A stretch of 64,000 nucleotides of DNA from NCBI GenBank assembly GCA_028284155.1, contig JANQSF010000042.1, forward strand, positions 1 through 64,000. Reading direction: 5' to 3'. The position numbers and the translations under genes were made by a program. The DNA comes from Phycisphaeraceae bacterium (GTDB taxonomy: Bacteria > Planctomycetota > Phycisphaerae > Phycisphaerales > Phycisphaeraceae). Each line of letters opens with the position of its first letter. Within the stretch, counting starts at the first letter, position 1. Shown piece by piece: positions 18,383 through 26,956 of this stretch. Under the pieces are notes generated by a model. That model was given only the letters and a program-made list of their open reading frames with translations, made no database searches and was not told the DNA's origin.

Positions 18383-18414
18383 GGTGGGCCGCGCCGAGCC
18401 TTGGCCCACCCTAC
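18383..18414. repeat. GTAGGGTGGGCC palindromic unit
   Basis: Reads GGTGGGCC ... GGCCCACCCTACG. A single unit of the family whose other members are at 38077, 54143 and 54279. Confidence 0.8.
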
Positions 18415-18463
18415 GTCAAACGCCTCGACCCGATAGACGAAGCCGCGTGCCGGTCCGCGTGAC

Positions 18464-21229
18464 TCACCCCGTTGTCCGCAGGCCGCCGGCGATGCCCTGA
18501 ATGGAGTGGCGGAGCAGGTTTTCAAGCCGTGCCGCGTCGTCTTCGGCGGCGGGCGGGTCGTTCAGTTGGGCCAGGAGTCGGACCTGGATGAGGTTGAGCG
18601 GGTCGACGTACGGGTTGCGCGTCTCGATCGATGCGCGGAGCCACGGCGCGCCGGCCAACGGCTCGTCACCGCCCGTGATGTTGAGCAGCAGCTTGCGTGT
18701 CAGTTGGATGTCGTTTTGGATGACACCGAACAACCGCCGGTTTTCATCGTCGTCCCGCGCGTGCGCGTAGTGCGCGGCAATGTCCATGTCGGCTTTGGCC
18801 AAGGCCAACTCGCCGTTGTCGATCACCGCGCGGAACCACGGCCACTGCTCGTACATTTCGCGCAGCAGTTGCGGGTCGTTTTCGGCGCACGCGGCGAGGC
18901 CCGCGCCCAAGCCGTACAACGCGTTGATGAAATGCCGGCTCTGCGTCCACGCGAAGGTGAACGGGATCGCGCGCAATTGGCTCAACGTGCGTTGGCCGGA
19001 TCGGCGGGACGGCCGCGAGCCGATGGGCAGCCGTTCGATGCCGCTGATCGGCGTGGCGGTCTCGAAGTAGTGCAGGAACGCCGGGTCGTCGATCAACGCG
19101 CGGTAGTCGCGCAAACTCGCTTCCGATCCGGCCTGCAACGCCGCCTGCCACGACGCATCGATCCGCGGTGCCGACCGCGCCTTGACGCGCAGCGACGCGC
19201 CGATCACCTGCTCCAGGTGACGACGTGCGATTTGCAGGTCGTCGTAACGCTCAGCCAACACCTCGCCCTGTTCGGTCATCCGCATGCGGCCGGTAAACGT
19301 GTCGGGCGGCAAGCCGAGGATGCTGCGCGCGGTCGGGCCGCCGCCGCGCCCCAGCGCGCCGCCGCGGCCGTGGAAGAACGTCACACCGACGCCGTGCTCG
19401 CCGCCCACGGCCACGAGGCGTCGCTGCGCCTCGTGCAACGCCCAGTTGGCGGCGAGGTAGCCGCCGTCTTTGGCGCTGTCGGAGTAACCGATCATGCAAA
19501 CCTGCCGATCGCCGCCGGCCCGGACGTGCTCGCGATACACCGGGTGGTCGAGCATGCGTTCAAGTGTGTCGCCCGCCTGGTGCAGGTCGTCGATCGTCTC
19601 GAACAGCGGCGCGATCGGCAGCGCCGCGGGCGACGGTCGGCCGTGCATCGCCGCGGCGACCCCGCTCAACCAAAGCACGGCCAACACGTCGCTGGCCGAC
19701 CGCGTCATGCTGATGATGAAGACACCCAGCGCATCGTCACCGCCCGGCGCGGACGCGACCTGATCCAGCAACTGGAACAGCCGAACCGTTTTGGCAGACG
19801 ACTCGGAAAGCGCGTCGATGTCGACGGCCACGCACTCATCGGGCGCCGGCGCTTTCGAGAGCAGGTCAACGCGACCTTCTTCCGCGAGGCCGGCGTAGTC
19901 GTCGCACAGGCCGAACACCTTCGCCAGTTCGCCGACACATTCGCCCAACACGCCGGCGTGCTCGCGGATGTCGAGTCGCGCGAACTGAAAGCCGAACACA
20001 TCGACACGGTCGAGCCAGGCTTGCGGGCCGCCGTGCGCCAGTTCGAGTTGTCCGTCGTCCAGCAGCGAACGCTGCATCAATCGGATGTCGTGTTCCAGCG
20101 CAGCCGGCGACGCGTAGTGGTCGCCGTCCGCCGCATCGGGTTGCCACGCGACGGGCGAAGCCGACGTCGTGACCAACCGCGCGCGGATGACCGCCAGCCA
20201 GTGGCGGTACGTCTCAGCCGGATGCAGCGCCTCAAGCCTGCGGTCGATCTCTTTCGACTTGGCACGCGCGTCCGTGACGGCTTGCAGCAGGTCGTCTGAC
20301 GGCGTGTGGTAGTCGCTGGAGATCGTCAGCACAGCCGCCAACCGGTCGCACATGCCGATGTGTTTGTCGATCGTCCGCTCGCGCAGCAGTTTCAGCGTCT
20401 GCTCGGTGACCTGCGGCGTGACAAATGGATTGCCGTCACGGTCGCCGCCGATCCACGAGCCGAAGCGCAGGAATTGTCGCCCCGGTTCCGTGACCCGGCC
20501 GAACACGCGCTCCGTGGATTCGCGGATGTCACGGTACAGATCGGGGATGACCCGCCAGAGTGAGTTGAAGGTGAACAGCGACCGCTTGACTTCATCGATC
20601 ACCGTCGGGCGACGTGAACGCAACGGGTCGGTGTGCCAGAGACACGCGATGTCAGCCCGGATCCGCCGCAGCACCGCTTCGCGCTCAGCGTGCAGGATGT
20701 CCGGGTCGTCCAGCTCCGCGAGCGTCTCGCGCAGGCGACGTAGCGTTCTGCGGACGGTCCGCCGCTTGGCCTCGGTCGGGTGCGCGGTGAACACCAACTC
20801 GATATCGACTTGGTTCATCATGTCGCGGATCGCGTCGGCGTCAACGCCCGCGTCGGCCAGCTTCTCCATCGTCGCGCCGATCGACTCCGGCCGGGCGCGC
20901 GGGTAGGCCGACCGCGCCCGCCGGCGCAGCTCGCGCACGCGCTGGCGGTCTTCGGCGATATTCGCAAGGTCGAAGAAGCAGGCGAACGCGCGGATGACCA
21001 CCGCCGCCTGCTCGGGCGACAGCGATTCGATCACGGCGTCCAACTCGGTCGCCGCGCCCGTGTCGCCGGCCCGCCGCGCCTTGGACAGGCCGCGAACCCG
21101 CTCGACCAGGTCGTAAGCGTCCTGCCCCGCGTGGTCGCGGATGACTCGGCCGAGCTCGAACCCGAGCAGCCGAATCTCACGCCGCAGCGCAGTGACGGTT
21201 GTCTTCTCGTTGTTGTCGCGCTCGGTCAT
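18464..21229 (-). CDS. ppc: Phosphoenolpyruvate carboxylase
   Basis: This enzyme adds bicarbonate to phosphoenolpyruvate to form oxaloacetate, replenishing the TCA cycle. The product is 921 residues, the usual length. Catalytic and signature blocks are all present: VFTAHPTEAKRRTV with His150, FGSWIGGDRDGNPFVT, ARLDIREHAGV, MIGYSDSAKDGGYLAANW (about residue 577), VTFFHGRGGALGRGGGPT (about 615) and MRMTEQGEVLAERY. The end IQGIAGGLRTTG is the conserved C-terminus. The N-terminus lacks the plant-type phosphorylation Ser. The gene stands alone behind an intrinsic terminator. Confidence 0.97.
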   Translation of the reverse strand: MTERDNNEKTTVTALRREIRLLGFELGRVIRDHAGQDAYDLVERVRGLSKARRAGDTGAATELDAVIESLSPEQAAVVIRAFACFFDLANIAEDRQRVRELRRRARSAYPRARPESIGATMEKLADAGVDADAIRDMMNQVDIELVFTAHPTEAKRRTVRRTLRRLRETLAELDDPDILHAEREAVLRRIRADIACLWHTDPLRSRRPTVIDEVKRSLFTFNSLWRVIPDLYRDIRESTERVFGRVTEPGRQFLRFGSWIGGDRDGNPFVTPQVTEQTLKLLRERTIDKHIGMCDRLAAVLTISSDYHTPSDDLLQAVTDARAKSKEIDRRLEALHPAETYRHWLAVIRARLVTTSASPVAWQPDAADGDHYASPAALEHDIRLMQRSLLDDGQLELAHGGPQAWLDRVDVFGFQFARLDIREHAGVLGECVGELAKVFGLCDDYAGLAEEGRVDLLSKAPAPDECVAVDIDALSESSAKTVRLFQLLDQVASAPGGDDALGVFIISMTRSASDVLAVLWLSGVAAAMHGRPSPAALPIAPLFETIDDLHQAGDTLERMLDHPVYREHVRAGGDRQVCMIGYSDSAKDGGYLAANWALHEAQRRLVAVGGEHGVGVTFFHGRGGALGRGGGPTARSILGLPPDTFTGRMRMTEQGEVLAERYDDLQIARRHLEQVIGASLRVKARSAPRIDASWQAALQAGSEASLRDYRALIDDPAFLHYFETATPISGIERLPIGSRPSRRSGQRTLSQLRAIPFTFAWTQSRHFINALYGLGAGLAACAENDPQLLREMYEQWPWFRAVIDNGELALAKADMDIAAHYAHARDDDENRRLFGVIQNDIQLTRKLLLNITGGDEPLAGAPWLRASIETRNPYVDPLNLIQVRLLAQLNDPPAAEDDAARLENLLRHSIQGIAGGLRTTG

Positions 21230-21343
21230 CGTGCATCACCGCTCGTACTCATGACGGTTGACTATACCCCGCCCGCCCGCCGCCGCGCACGGATTACCCG
21301 TCTGCGGGACGCTTGTCTCGCCGATGTCGAGTGGCTCACCATG

Positions 21344-21368
21344 AAACAACCCCGGCCGAGGCCGGGGT
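21344..21368 (-). terminator. Intrinsic terminator of the RTX-repeat gene
   Basis: A perfect CCCCGGCC / GGCCGGGG stem with a two-base loop (plus one flanking A-T pair) is followed on the minus strand by TTGTTT. It lies 66 bases beyond the RTX gene stop and upstream of ppc. Confidence 0.75.
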
Positions 21369-21433
21369 CGTTCAGAGAACGCCGTCTCTATGTGGGATTG
21401 CACAAACGGTTCGAGCCTCTGTGCAAGTTGTGA

Positions 21434-22495
21434 TTAGCCGTGGACGCTGCCGTCGCCGAAGACGAAGTTGGCGCCGCCGGTGTGCTGGGACGAGAACTGC
21501 GTCTGGCCTTCGCTCTCGTCCGCCTCCATCAGGTCGTTGCCCGAGCCGCCGAGCAGGAACGCACGGGGCAGGGCGCCGTTGAACTCGCTGGCGTCGCCCT
21601 CGTTGACGACGATGAGGTCGTTGCCGTTCTCGCCGAACACGAAGTCGTTGCCCCGGTTGCCGATCAGCACGTCGTTGCCGTCGCGGCCACGCAGCAGGTC
21701 GTTGTCGAAGCCGCCGCCGTCACGGCTGGACTGCGTGTCGTTGCCTTCGCCGCCTTCGAGGAAGTCGCTGCCATCGCCGTTATTCACAATCAACAGGTCG
21801 CTGCCAGCCTCGCCCAGGACGATGTCGTTGCCGCGGTTGCCCAGCAGCGTGTCGTTGCCCGCGCCGCCGCGGAGCACGTCGTTGCCGTCACCACCCAGGA
21901 CCACGTCGTTGCCGTCGCCGCTGATCAGGATGTCGTTGCCTTCACCGCCTGAGACAAAGTCGTTGCCGTCGTTGGCGATGATGATGTCTCGGCCTTCGTC
22001 GCCGATCAGCACGTCATTGCCGGCCCCGCCGAACAGGATGTCGTTGCCCGGGCGACTTTCGGCTGACTCGCTGCCATAGACCGTGTTGCCGACGATGCGG
22101 TGGAACGGTGCGGGCCCGGGCGTGTTGCCGTCGTCTTCAACCTCGACCAGTTTCAGGCCGGTGTCGTTGCCGGCGCTCTGGCCCCAGGTGCTGATGTCGA
22201 CGCTGTCGCGGATGAAGCGGACCGAGCCGTCGCCCATCGCGGTCGATGGCGGCAAGTCTGACGGGCACATGTACGTCTTGATGTATTGAGCCTGTACAAA
22301 ACCGTTGTCGTCGCTCGATCCGTCGTTCTGGTTGTCCATCGTCGCGACCACGGCCGGGACAGTGCCTGCGGGCGGGGCGACGTGGTCGTCCTGGTCCACG
22401 CCGTCGCCGCCGACGGTGGCGCTCATCAGGACGCGTTGTTCCATCACGTCGAAGAAGCGGGTGTTCGTGTCGTTATTAGTCTGCTTGCGTGCCAT
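21434..22495 (-). CDS. RTX-type calcium-binding repeat protein with pseudopilin tail motifs
   Basis: The start at the ATG giving MARKQTNND follows AAAGG; the longer frame to 22702 is unsupported. Residues 17-26 (VMEQRVLMSA) resemble the planctomycete LEPR-XLL motif near the N-terminus of large exported proteins. From about residue 140, at least twelve nonapeptides of the form GGxGNDxL are present (GGAGNDVLIGDEG, GGEGNDILISGDG, GGDGNDVLRGGAG), which bind calcium as a beta-roll. Odd: YIKTYMCPSD (71-80) and GDGSVRFIRDSVD (88-100) resemble the tail of DUF1559 pseudopilins. The protein ends in SSQHTGGANFVFGDGSVHG, an exact H-X9-DG motif. No prepilin signal is present. Type I secretion is usual for RTX proteins, but no transporter is nearby. 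Confidence 0.8.
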   Translation of the reverse strand: MARKQTNNDTNTRFFDVMEQRVLMSATVGGDGVDQDDHVAPPAGTVPAVVATMDNQNDGSSDDNGFVQAQYIKTYMCPSDLPPSTAMGDGSVRFIRDSVDISTWGQSAGNDTGLKLVEVEDDGNTPGPAPFHRIVGNTVYGSESAESRPGNDILFGGAGNDVLIGDEGRDIIIANDGNDFVSGGEGNDILISGDGNDVVLGGDGNDVLRGGAGNDTLLGNRGNDIVLGEAGSDLLIVNNGDGSDFLEGGEGNDTQSSRDGGGFDNDLLRGRDGNDVLIGNRGNDFVFGENGNDLIVVNEGDASEFNGALPRAFLLGGSGNDLMEADESEGQTQFSSQHTGGANFVFGDGSVHG

Positions 22496-22997
22496 CGTGC
22501 TGCCTTTCTTTTCGTTTGGTCTTCCCGGTTGCGGCGAACTGCCGCGAACTCGCCGAACAGAAAGGCACAGCCCGTGCCAGAACGCCGAATCGGCGTTAAC
22601 GGGCTGGAAACGGGGTTCGCAAGGGATGGGGTGGGGGAAATGACCCGCGCTGGGTTGCCAACCCGACGTGGATCTTCCCAATCGGGTCGCCCCTGTGCGC
22701 ACGACCGTGGCGTTCGGTCCCCTGTTGATGCGACCATTTTCTGACAGGCTGAATGACGTTGGCGTGGCGATGACTGGCCTGACACGCGATCAGGGGCGGT
22801 GCGCCGGGAGGGCCGATTCGTATGTCAGGGTGACATGCGCGGTATTCGTTGTAAGCACAGTCTCGTTTTTGACTTGCGCTTGTTCGTGCGTTTTCAGGGA
22901 GAGGGGTGGTGCGGGGACGCCGCCAATGCCTGTAGACGGGCGTGTTTCAGCGGGTTGCGCGGAGAGTTGCGGCGCACAGAACGCGCGGGAGATCGGA
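22496..22997. other. Intergenic region, no gene recognised
   Basis: It lies upstream of the RTX gene and downstream of the ACT-domain gene. Open frames cross it, but their composition is not protein-like and they are extensions of shadows. The RTX gene promoter should lie here. No repeat or hairpin stands out. Confidence 0.5.
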
Positions 22998-23510
22998 TTA
23001 GTTTTCCCACGGCGTGCCGGAATCGGTGGGCGTGGCGTTGTCGCCGAGGTCGTTTTCGCCGAGCAGCGTGAACGTCTTGCGGCGGAGGACCTGGCAGGCC
23101 AGGTGGTGGTCGTCGGTGTGCAGGACGATGGCGGCGTTGCCGTGCGGGCGTGGCAGCAGCGGGTAGGCGTACTGGATGCTCAACTCAGCGGCGACGAGCG
23201 CTTCGCACAGGTCGGCCAGCGATCGTCGCGGCGGCAACTCGACGGCGAGCACGTCAGTCTCGCTGGCGGGCAGACCGTGCCGGTCGAGCAGTCGGCGGGC
23301 CAGTGCAGCCCTCGAGGTGACGACGCGGACGACGGCGTGGTCCGCCGAGTCGATCACGGAGAACGCGGCGAGTTCCAGCGCGTGGCCGTCGAACACCTCG
23401 ACCAACTCACGCAGTTTGCCCACGCGGTTGTCCAGAAAGACGCTGAATTGAACGACCTGCGGCGGCTCGAATCCGCGTGCGGTCAGGTCGTTGATACCGG
23501 CGGTGGACAT
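22998..23510 (-). CDS. Tandem ACT-domain protein
   Basis: The 170-residue product has two ACT-like halves. The first is VVQFSVFLDNRVGKLRELVEVF (about residues 19-40), with AAFSVIDSADHAVVRVVTS. The second is DVLAVELPPRRSLADLCEALV, with SIQYAYPLLPRPHGNAAIVLH. The pattern is of small stand-alone ACT proteins, which bind amino acids or similar ligands and often regulate. The start gives MSTAGINDL. No enzyme domain is fused. The neighbours (RTX protein, epimerase) say nothing of the ligand. Confidence 0.8.
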   Translation of the reverse strand: MSTAGINDLTARGFEPPQVVQFSVFLDNRVGKLRELVEVFDGHALELAAFSVIDSADHAVVRVVTSRAALARRLLDRHGLPASETDVLAVELPPRRSLADLCEALVAAELSIQYAYPLLPRPHGNAAIVLHTDDHHLACQVLRRKTFTLLGENDLGDNATPTDSGTPWEN

Positions 23511-23529
23511 GGCGGGATTCTAACACGGG

Positions 23530-23773
23530 AGAGTCAAGCGGGAAATCAGGAAAGCAGGAGAACAGGAAAACAAGAAAACAGAAGAACAGGAAATGAAGGA
23601 GGCCGGGGGGAGTGCTCGCTTAGGAGGCGTTCCGTGTGGTGCGGCGCGATGTTCGATGCCAGGCTCTTGCGACGTCGTTCCAATGACCCGTGCACGCCCA
23701 TCCGATTTCCTGCTTTACTATTTTACTGCTTTCCTGTTTTCCTGCCCGCTTTCCTGCCCGCTTTCCTGCTCAT
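23530..23773. repeat. Two facing clusters of CAGGAAA-type repeats
   Basis: The cluster at 23538-23600 is purine-rich on the plus strand (CAGGAAAGCAGGAGAACAGG). The cluster at 23704-23770 is the same kind on the minus strand (GCAGGAAAGCGGGCAGG). They face each other across about 105 bases between the epimerase and ACT genes. The right cluster runs into the epimerase coding sequence and encodes its last residues. Confidence 0.7.
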
Positions 23774-24749
23774 ACCACTGCACGGTCGCCGCCAAGCCGT
23801 CGTCGAAGGCGACGATCGGTTCGTATTGCAGCGCGTCTTGCGCGACGGTGAGGTCGGCCAACGAGTGTTTGACGTCGCCGGCGCGTTCGTCGGCGTGGAT
23901 GGGCGTCAGCTCGGGTCGGCCGAGCAGTTCAGCCATGAGCTTGGCCAGGTGGTTGACGGTGACTCGCTGGGCGCAGGCGACGTTGATGACTCGGCCGGCG
24001 ATCGGCGTGGTCGAACGCGCAGCCAACAGGTTGGCGTGGACGGCGTTGTGGACGAAGGTGAAGTCGCGCGACTGCTCACCGTCGCCGAAGATCGTCGGGC
24101 GCTGCCCTTCGAGCAACGCCTTGGCGAAGGCGGCGATGACGGCAGCGTAGGCGCTGTTGGCGTTCTGACGCGGGCCGAAGATGTTGAAGTAACGCAGCGA
24201 CGCCGTGTCGATGTCGTAGCAACCCGCGTAGGCAGAGAGCAAATGTTCGCCGGCCAACTTGGTCGCCGCGTACGGGCTCTTGGCGTTGGCTGGCATCGTT
24301 TCGATCTTGGGCAGCGTTTCGCTGTCGCCGTATGCGCTGGAGCTTGCGGCGAACACGACGCGCGGGACGTTCGCGTTGCGCGCCGCTTCGAGCACGTTGA
24401 GCGTGCCGGTGACGTTGACCTGCGTGTAAAGCTCGGGCTGTTCGACGCTGCGCGGGACGGAGCCGAGCGCCGCTTGGTGCAGCACGACGTCGCAGTCAGC
24501 CGTCGCGTCGGCCAACACGTCGGTGTCGAGGATCGACGCCTCGATAAAACGGAACCGGTCGCCCGCGGCCGGGCCAAACGGCTCGAAGTTGGCGACATCG
24601 CCGCCGGACAGGTCGTCGATCACCACGACGTTTGCACCCAGCGTGAGCAGCGCCTCGGTCAGGTGCGAGCCGATGAAGCCGGCGCCGCCGGTGACGAGCA
24701 CGCGTTTGTCCTGGAACGCGTCGCCGTGAAGTTGATTCCAGTTGGTCAT
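23718..24749 (-). CDS. NAD-dependent sugar-nucleotide epimerase/dehydratase
   Basis: The start is the ATG giving MTNWNQLHG; the longer frame adds 24 unlikely residues. Extended short-chain dehydrogenase fold: VLVTGGAGFIGSHL (residues 17-30) binds NAD, with the acidic VVVIDDLSGGDVANFEP after it. VLHQAALGSVPRS is the second signature. The catalytic triad is AASSSAYGDS with SPYAATK (Tyr160, Lys164). YFNIFGPRQNANSAYAAVI is the substrate region. It is closest to UDP-glucose or UDP-N-acetylglucosamine 4-epimerases (GalE/WbpP type), so it probably serves surface polysaccharide synthesis. Odd: the C-terminal tail EQESGQESGQENRKAVK is encoded by intergenic-type repeat DNA. Confidence 0.88.
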   Translation of the reverse strand: MTNWNQLHGDAFQDKRVLVTGGAGFIGSHLTEALLTLGANVVVIDDLSGGDVANFEPFGPAAGDRFRFIEASILDTDVLADATADCDVVLHQAALGSVPRSVEQPELYTQVNVTGTLNVLEAARNANVPRVVFAASSSAYGDSETLPKIETMPANAKSPYAATKLAGEHLLSAYAGCYDIDTASLRYFNIFGPRQNANSAYAAVIAAFAKALLEGQRPTIFGDGEQSRDFTFVHNAVHANLLAARSTTPIAGRVINVACAQRVTVNHLAKLMAELLGRPELTPIHADERAGDVKHSLADLTVAQDALQYEPIVAFDDGLAATVQWYEQESGQESGQENRKAVK

Positions 24750-24989
24750 GGTTTGGCTTTGGGTCGGGGTATTCGGTTTGCACGCCGTTCGTTCGGATGC
24801 GCGGTCTGCACTACACGTCACATGGACGATTGGTCAATCGACCATGGTCCTCGGATCGCGCTCGTTATGGGACGGACGTTGACGTCGCGTTGCCCGTTCA
24901 ACCGACGTGACCAAGCTTGTGATCGGTCGATCCGGCAGACTGTATTAAGGAAGGGCAGGCCGTCGCGGCGGAGAGGGGCAGAACGGGAT

Positions 24990-25409
24990 TCAGTCGGATT
25001 TGGCGTCATCGCCGTCCGTACTGGCTTCGGCCGGGGCGGGTTCGTCAGCCGGGGCATCATCCGATGCGTTGACAGCGTCCGCAGGCGACTCGGCCGCGTC
25101 CTCGTCGTCTGTCTTGGTCGTATCCGTGTCTGCCGACCGCTCGGACTGAATCGGCTCTGGCTCGGATTCGATATGGGTGTAGCCATCGAGATTGAAAATG
25201 ATCAGCTCGCCGTCGTCCTTGCGCAGCGTCAGTCGATCGAGCCAGAGGCGGTCGTCCTTGGCGTGGGCGAACCACGAGCCGGTTTTACGCTGAGCGGTCT
25301 CGACAACCGTGCCCGTCGTGCGGATCGTCCAGACGCGGTCGCGCTGCGGGATCTGCTGCACGACGGTGACGCGTCGGCCGGGCTCGAGTTGGGCGGGTGT
25401 GGGTGTCAT
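24990..25409 (-). CDS. Hypothetical small acidic-tailed protein
   Basis: The start is set at the ATG giving MTPTPAQLEPGRRVTV; the extension upstream to 25619 is unlikely. Of 139 residues, the first 75 look like a small beta-barrel (VTVVQQIPQRDRVWTIRTTG, VVETAQRKTGSWFAHAK, RLWLDRLTLRKDDGELIIFN). The last 60 are acidic and Ala-rich (DTTKTDDEDAAESPAD). No signal peptide is present. I do not recognise a named family. Oriented head to head with tRNA-Ser. Confidence 0.65.
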   Translation of the reverse strand: MTPTPAQLEPGRRVTVVQQIPQRDRVWTIRTTGTVVETAQRKTGSWFAHAKDDRLWLDRLTLRKDDGELIIFNLDGYTHIESEPEPIQSERSADTDTTKTDDEDAAESPADAVNASDDAPADEPAPAEASTDGDDAKSD

Positions 25410-25652
25410 GGTCGTCGTTGCGGTCGACGGGCCGACAATAGCGTGATTACGACGTGTTGCAAAGCCGGCCGGTCGGCTGACCCGTCGTCGCGCGCGGGTG
25501 ACGATGGGGCTGGTCGCGCGGCGGGGCTGCTGCGCCGAGCCGCCAACGGCTCGGCTGACAGGCCTGTCTCGGCTATGATCGTCGGCTGCGGATTGACCGA
25601 GCGTGTCCGCCCGCGGCATAAACCCGCCCGCCCATTGTGGCGGCGCAGGTCT

Positions 25653-25740
<88 letters not shown>

Positions 25741-25747
25741 TTACCCG

Positions 25748-25797
25748 AAAACGCCCTCGTAAGACGCGAACCAATCGCGCCTTACGTGGGCGTTTTT
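25748..25797 (+). terminator. Intrinsic terminator after tRNA-Ser
   Basis: Long imperfect hairpin: AAACGCCC and CGTAAG-CGCG on the left pair with CGCG-CTTACG and GGGCGTTTTT on the right, ending in five T. It begins about nine bases after the tRNA. Confidence 0.8.
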
Positions 25798-25877
25798 CAT
25801 GGGGCAATCGCGCTTGCCAAATCGGTGTCAACGGGATCGGCAATCAACGGTGGGATAAGCGGGTCAGTTCATGGGCC

Positions 25878-26951
25878 TTACTTTGGCTTTGGCGCCATGA
25901 TCGAGAGGCGGACGTGTCGGTCGTAGTGCGCGGTTGCAAGCCGCAGGCCGTCGGGGTGGATATCGAAACCGCGGACCGTGTCGCGCAACTTGACCTTGTG
26001 GAACGGTTTTGCTTCGTTTGGTTTCCAGAAGACCAGATACCCGCCGCTGCCGCCGCCACAGCCGGCGACCACGAAACCGTCGGCGTGTTCTGCCGCGCCC
26101 CAGGCGATGCCTTGAACACCGGGCGTCGCGTGCGTCGCGGCGATCTTGCCGGTTGCCCATTCGAAGCGGACGACGACCGGCTCGTTCTTGCCCGCGAAGG
26201 CGTTGGTCGACTTGTGCAAACCCGCGCACACGAGGTGTGTGCCGTTCGGCGAAAACGACATGTGCCGCACGCCGCCGTACTGCGCGCGGAACGTCTTGTC
26301 GTACCCCGTCATGGCCGGGGCTTCGAGGTCGCGGACGTGCTTGCCGTCGGCGATGTGCCATTGCTTGATGTGCCCGTGCAGGTCGCCGGACACGACGTGC
26401 TCGCCGGACGGATCGAACGTCACGCCGTAAACGTGACTGGTGTGACCTTCAAATTGCGCGACGGACGCGCCGTCGGTCACCTGCCAGACCTTGACGAGGT
26501 TGTCGTTGCCGGCCGTTGCGATCCTCGAACCGTCCGGGCTGATGGCGACCTCACGCACCCATCCCGTGTGGGCCTTTTCGACCGTGCGTTTCGGCTTGGG
26601 TGTGTCGTCGGTCAGCGGCCACCAGATCAGCTTGCCGTCGTACCCGCCGCTGATCAGCGTCTTGCCGTCGGGTGTGCAAGCGAGTCCGCGCACCCAACTC
26701 GTGTGGCCGAGCAGCGCGACGCGTTTGCCGTCGGCGACGGTGAAACGCTGGATCGAACGGTCTTCCGAACAGCCCAGTACGTACTTGCCGGTCGGATCGA
26801 CTCGGCAGGCGATCATGGGATGCGTGTACTTCCATTGCGCAACGACGCGCGTCTGCTTCGGCTCCGCGGGTTGGCGCGCAGGCGTGTCCTTCGCCGACTT
26901 CTCTGGCGGCTTGGCAGACGGGTTCGGTTTGGGTTTTGCTTCGTCGCCCAT
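25878..26951 (-). CDS. WD40-repeat protein
   Basis: A 357-residue beta-propeller protein. A Lys/Pro-rich start (residues 1-35) has no clear signal peptide. About six or seven WD40 blades follow, seen in repeated G-H ... S-x-D/W-D-like units: ALLGHTSWVRGLACTPDGKT, VEKAHTGWVREVAISPDGSR, QFEGHTSHVYGVTFDPSGEH, MSFSPNGTHLVCAGLHKS and RGFDIHPDGLRLATAHYD. These propellers bind proteins. It is the last gene of a five-gene minus-strand run, only five bases after the DUF1501 gene, so it probably acts with the DUF1501/heme modules. Its location (cytoplasm or periplasm) is unresolved. Confidence 0.88.
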   Translation of the reverse strand: MGDEAKPKPNPSAKPPEKSAKDTPARQPAEPKQTRVVAQWKYTHPMIACRVDPTGKYVLGCSEDRSIQRFTVADGKRVALLGHTSWVRGLACTPDGKTLISGGYDGKLIWWPLTDDTPKPKRTVEKAHTGWVREVAISPDGSRIATAGNDNLVKVWQVTDGASVAQFEGHTSHVYGVTFDPSGEHVVSGDLHGHIKQWHIADGKHVRDLEAPAMTGYDKTFRAQYGGVRHMSFSPNGTHLVCAGLHKSTNAFAGKNEPVVVRFEWATGKIAATHATPGVQGIAWGAAEHADGFVVAGCGGGSGGYLVFWKPNEAKPFHKVKLRDTVRGFDIHPDGLRLATAHYDRHVRLSIMAPKPK

Positions 26952-26956
26952 GGCGT

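Larger units (their letters stand above)
18138..18463. other. Intergenic region filled by palindromic repeats
   Basis: It separates ppc (3' end) from the heme-protein gene (5' end), both on the minus strand. It holds the elements described at 18294-18373 and 18383-18414. Bases 18138-18290 must contain the heme-gene promoter, but I see no clear motif. Confidence 0.6.

Noticed and set aside
21434..22495. RTX protein as a secreted toxin
   Set aside because: The beta-roll repeats alone do not indicate toxicity; there is no pore, lipase or protease domain and no type I secretion gene nearby.
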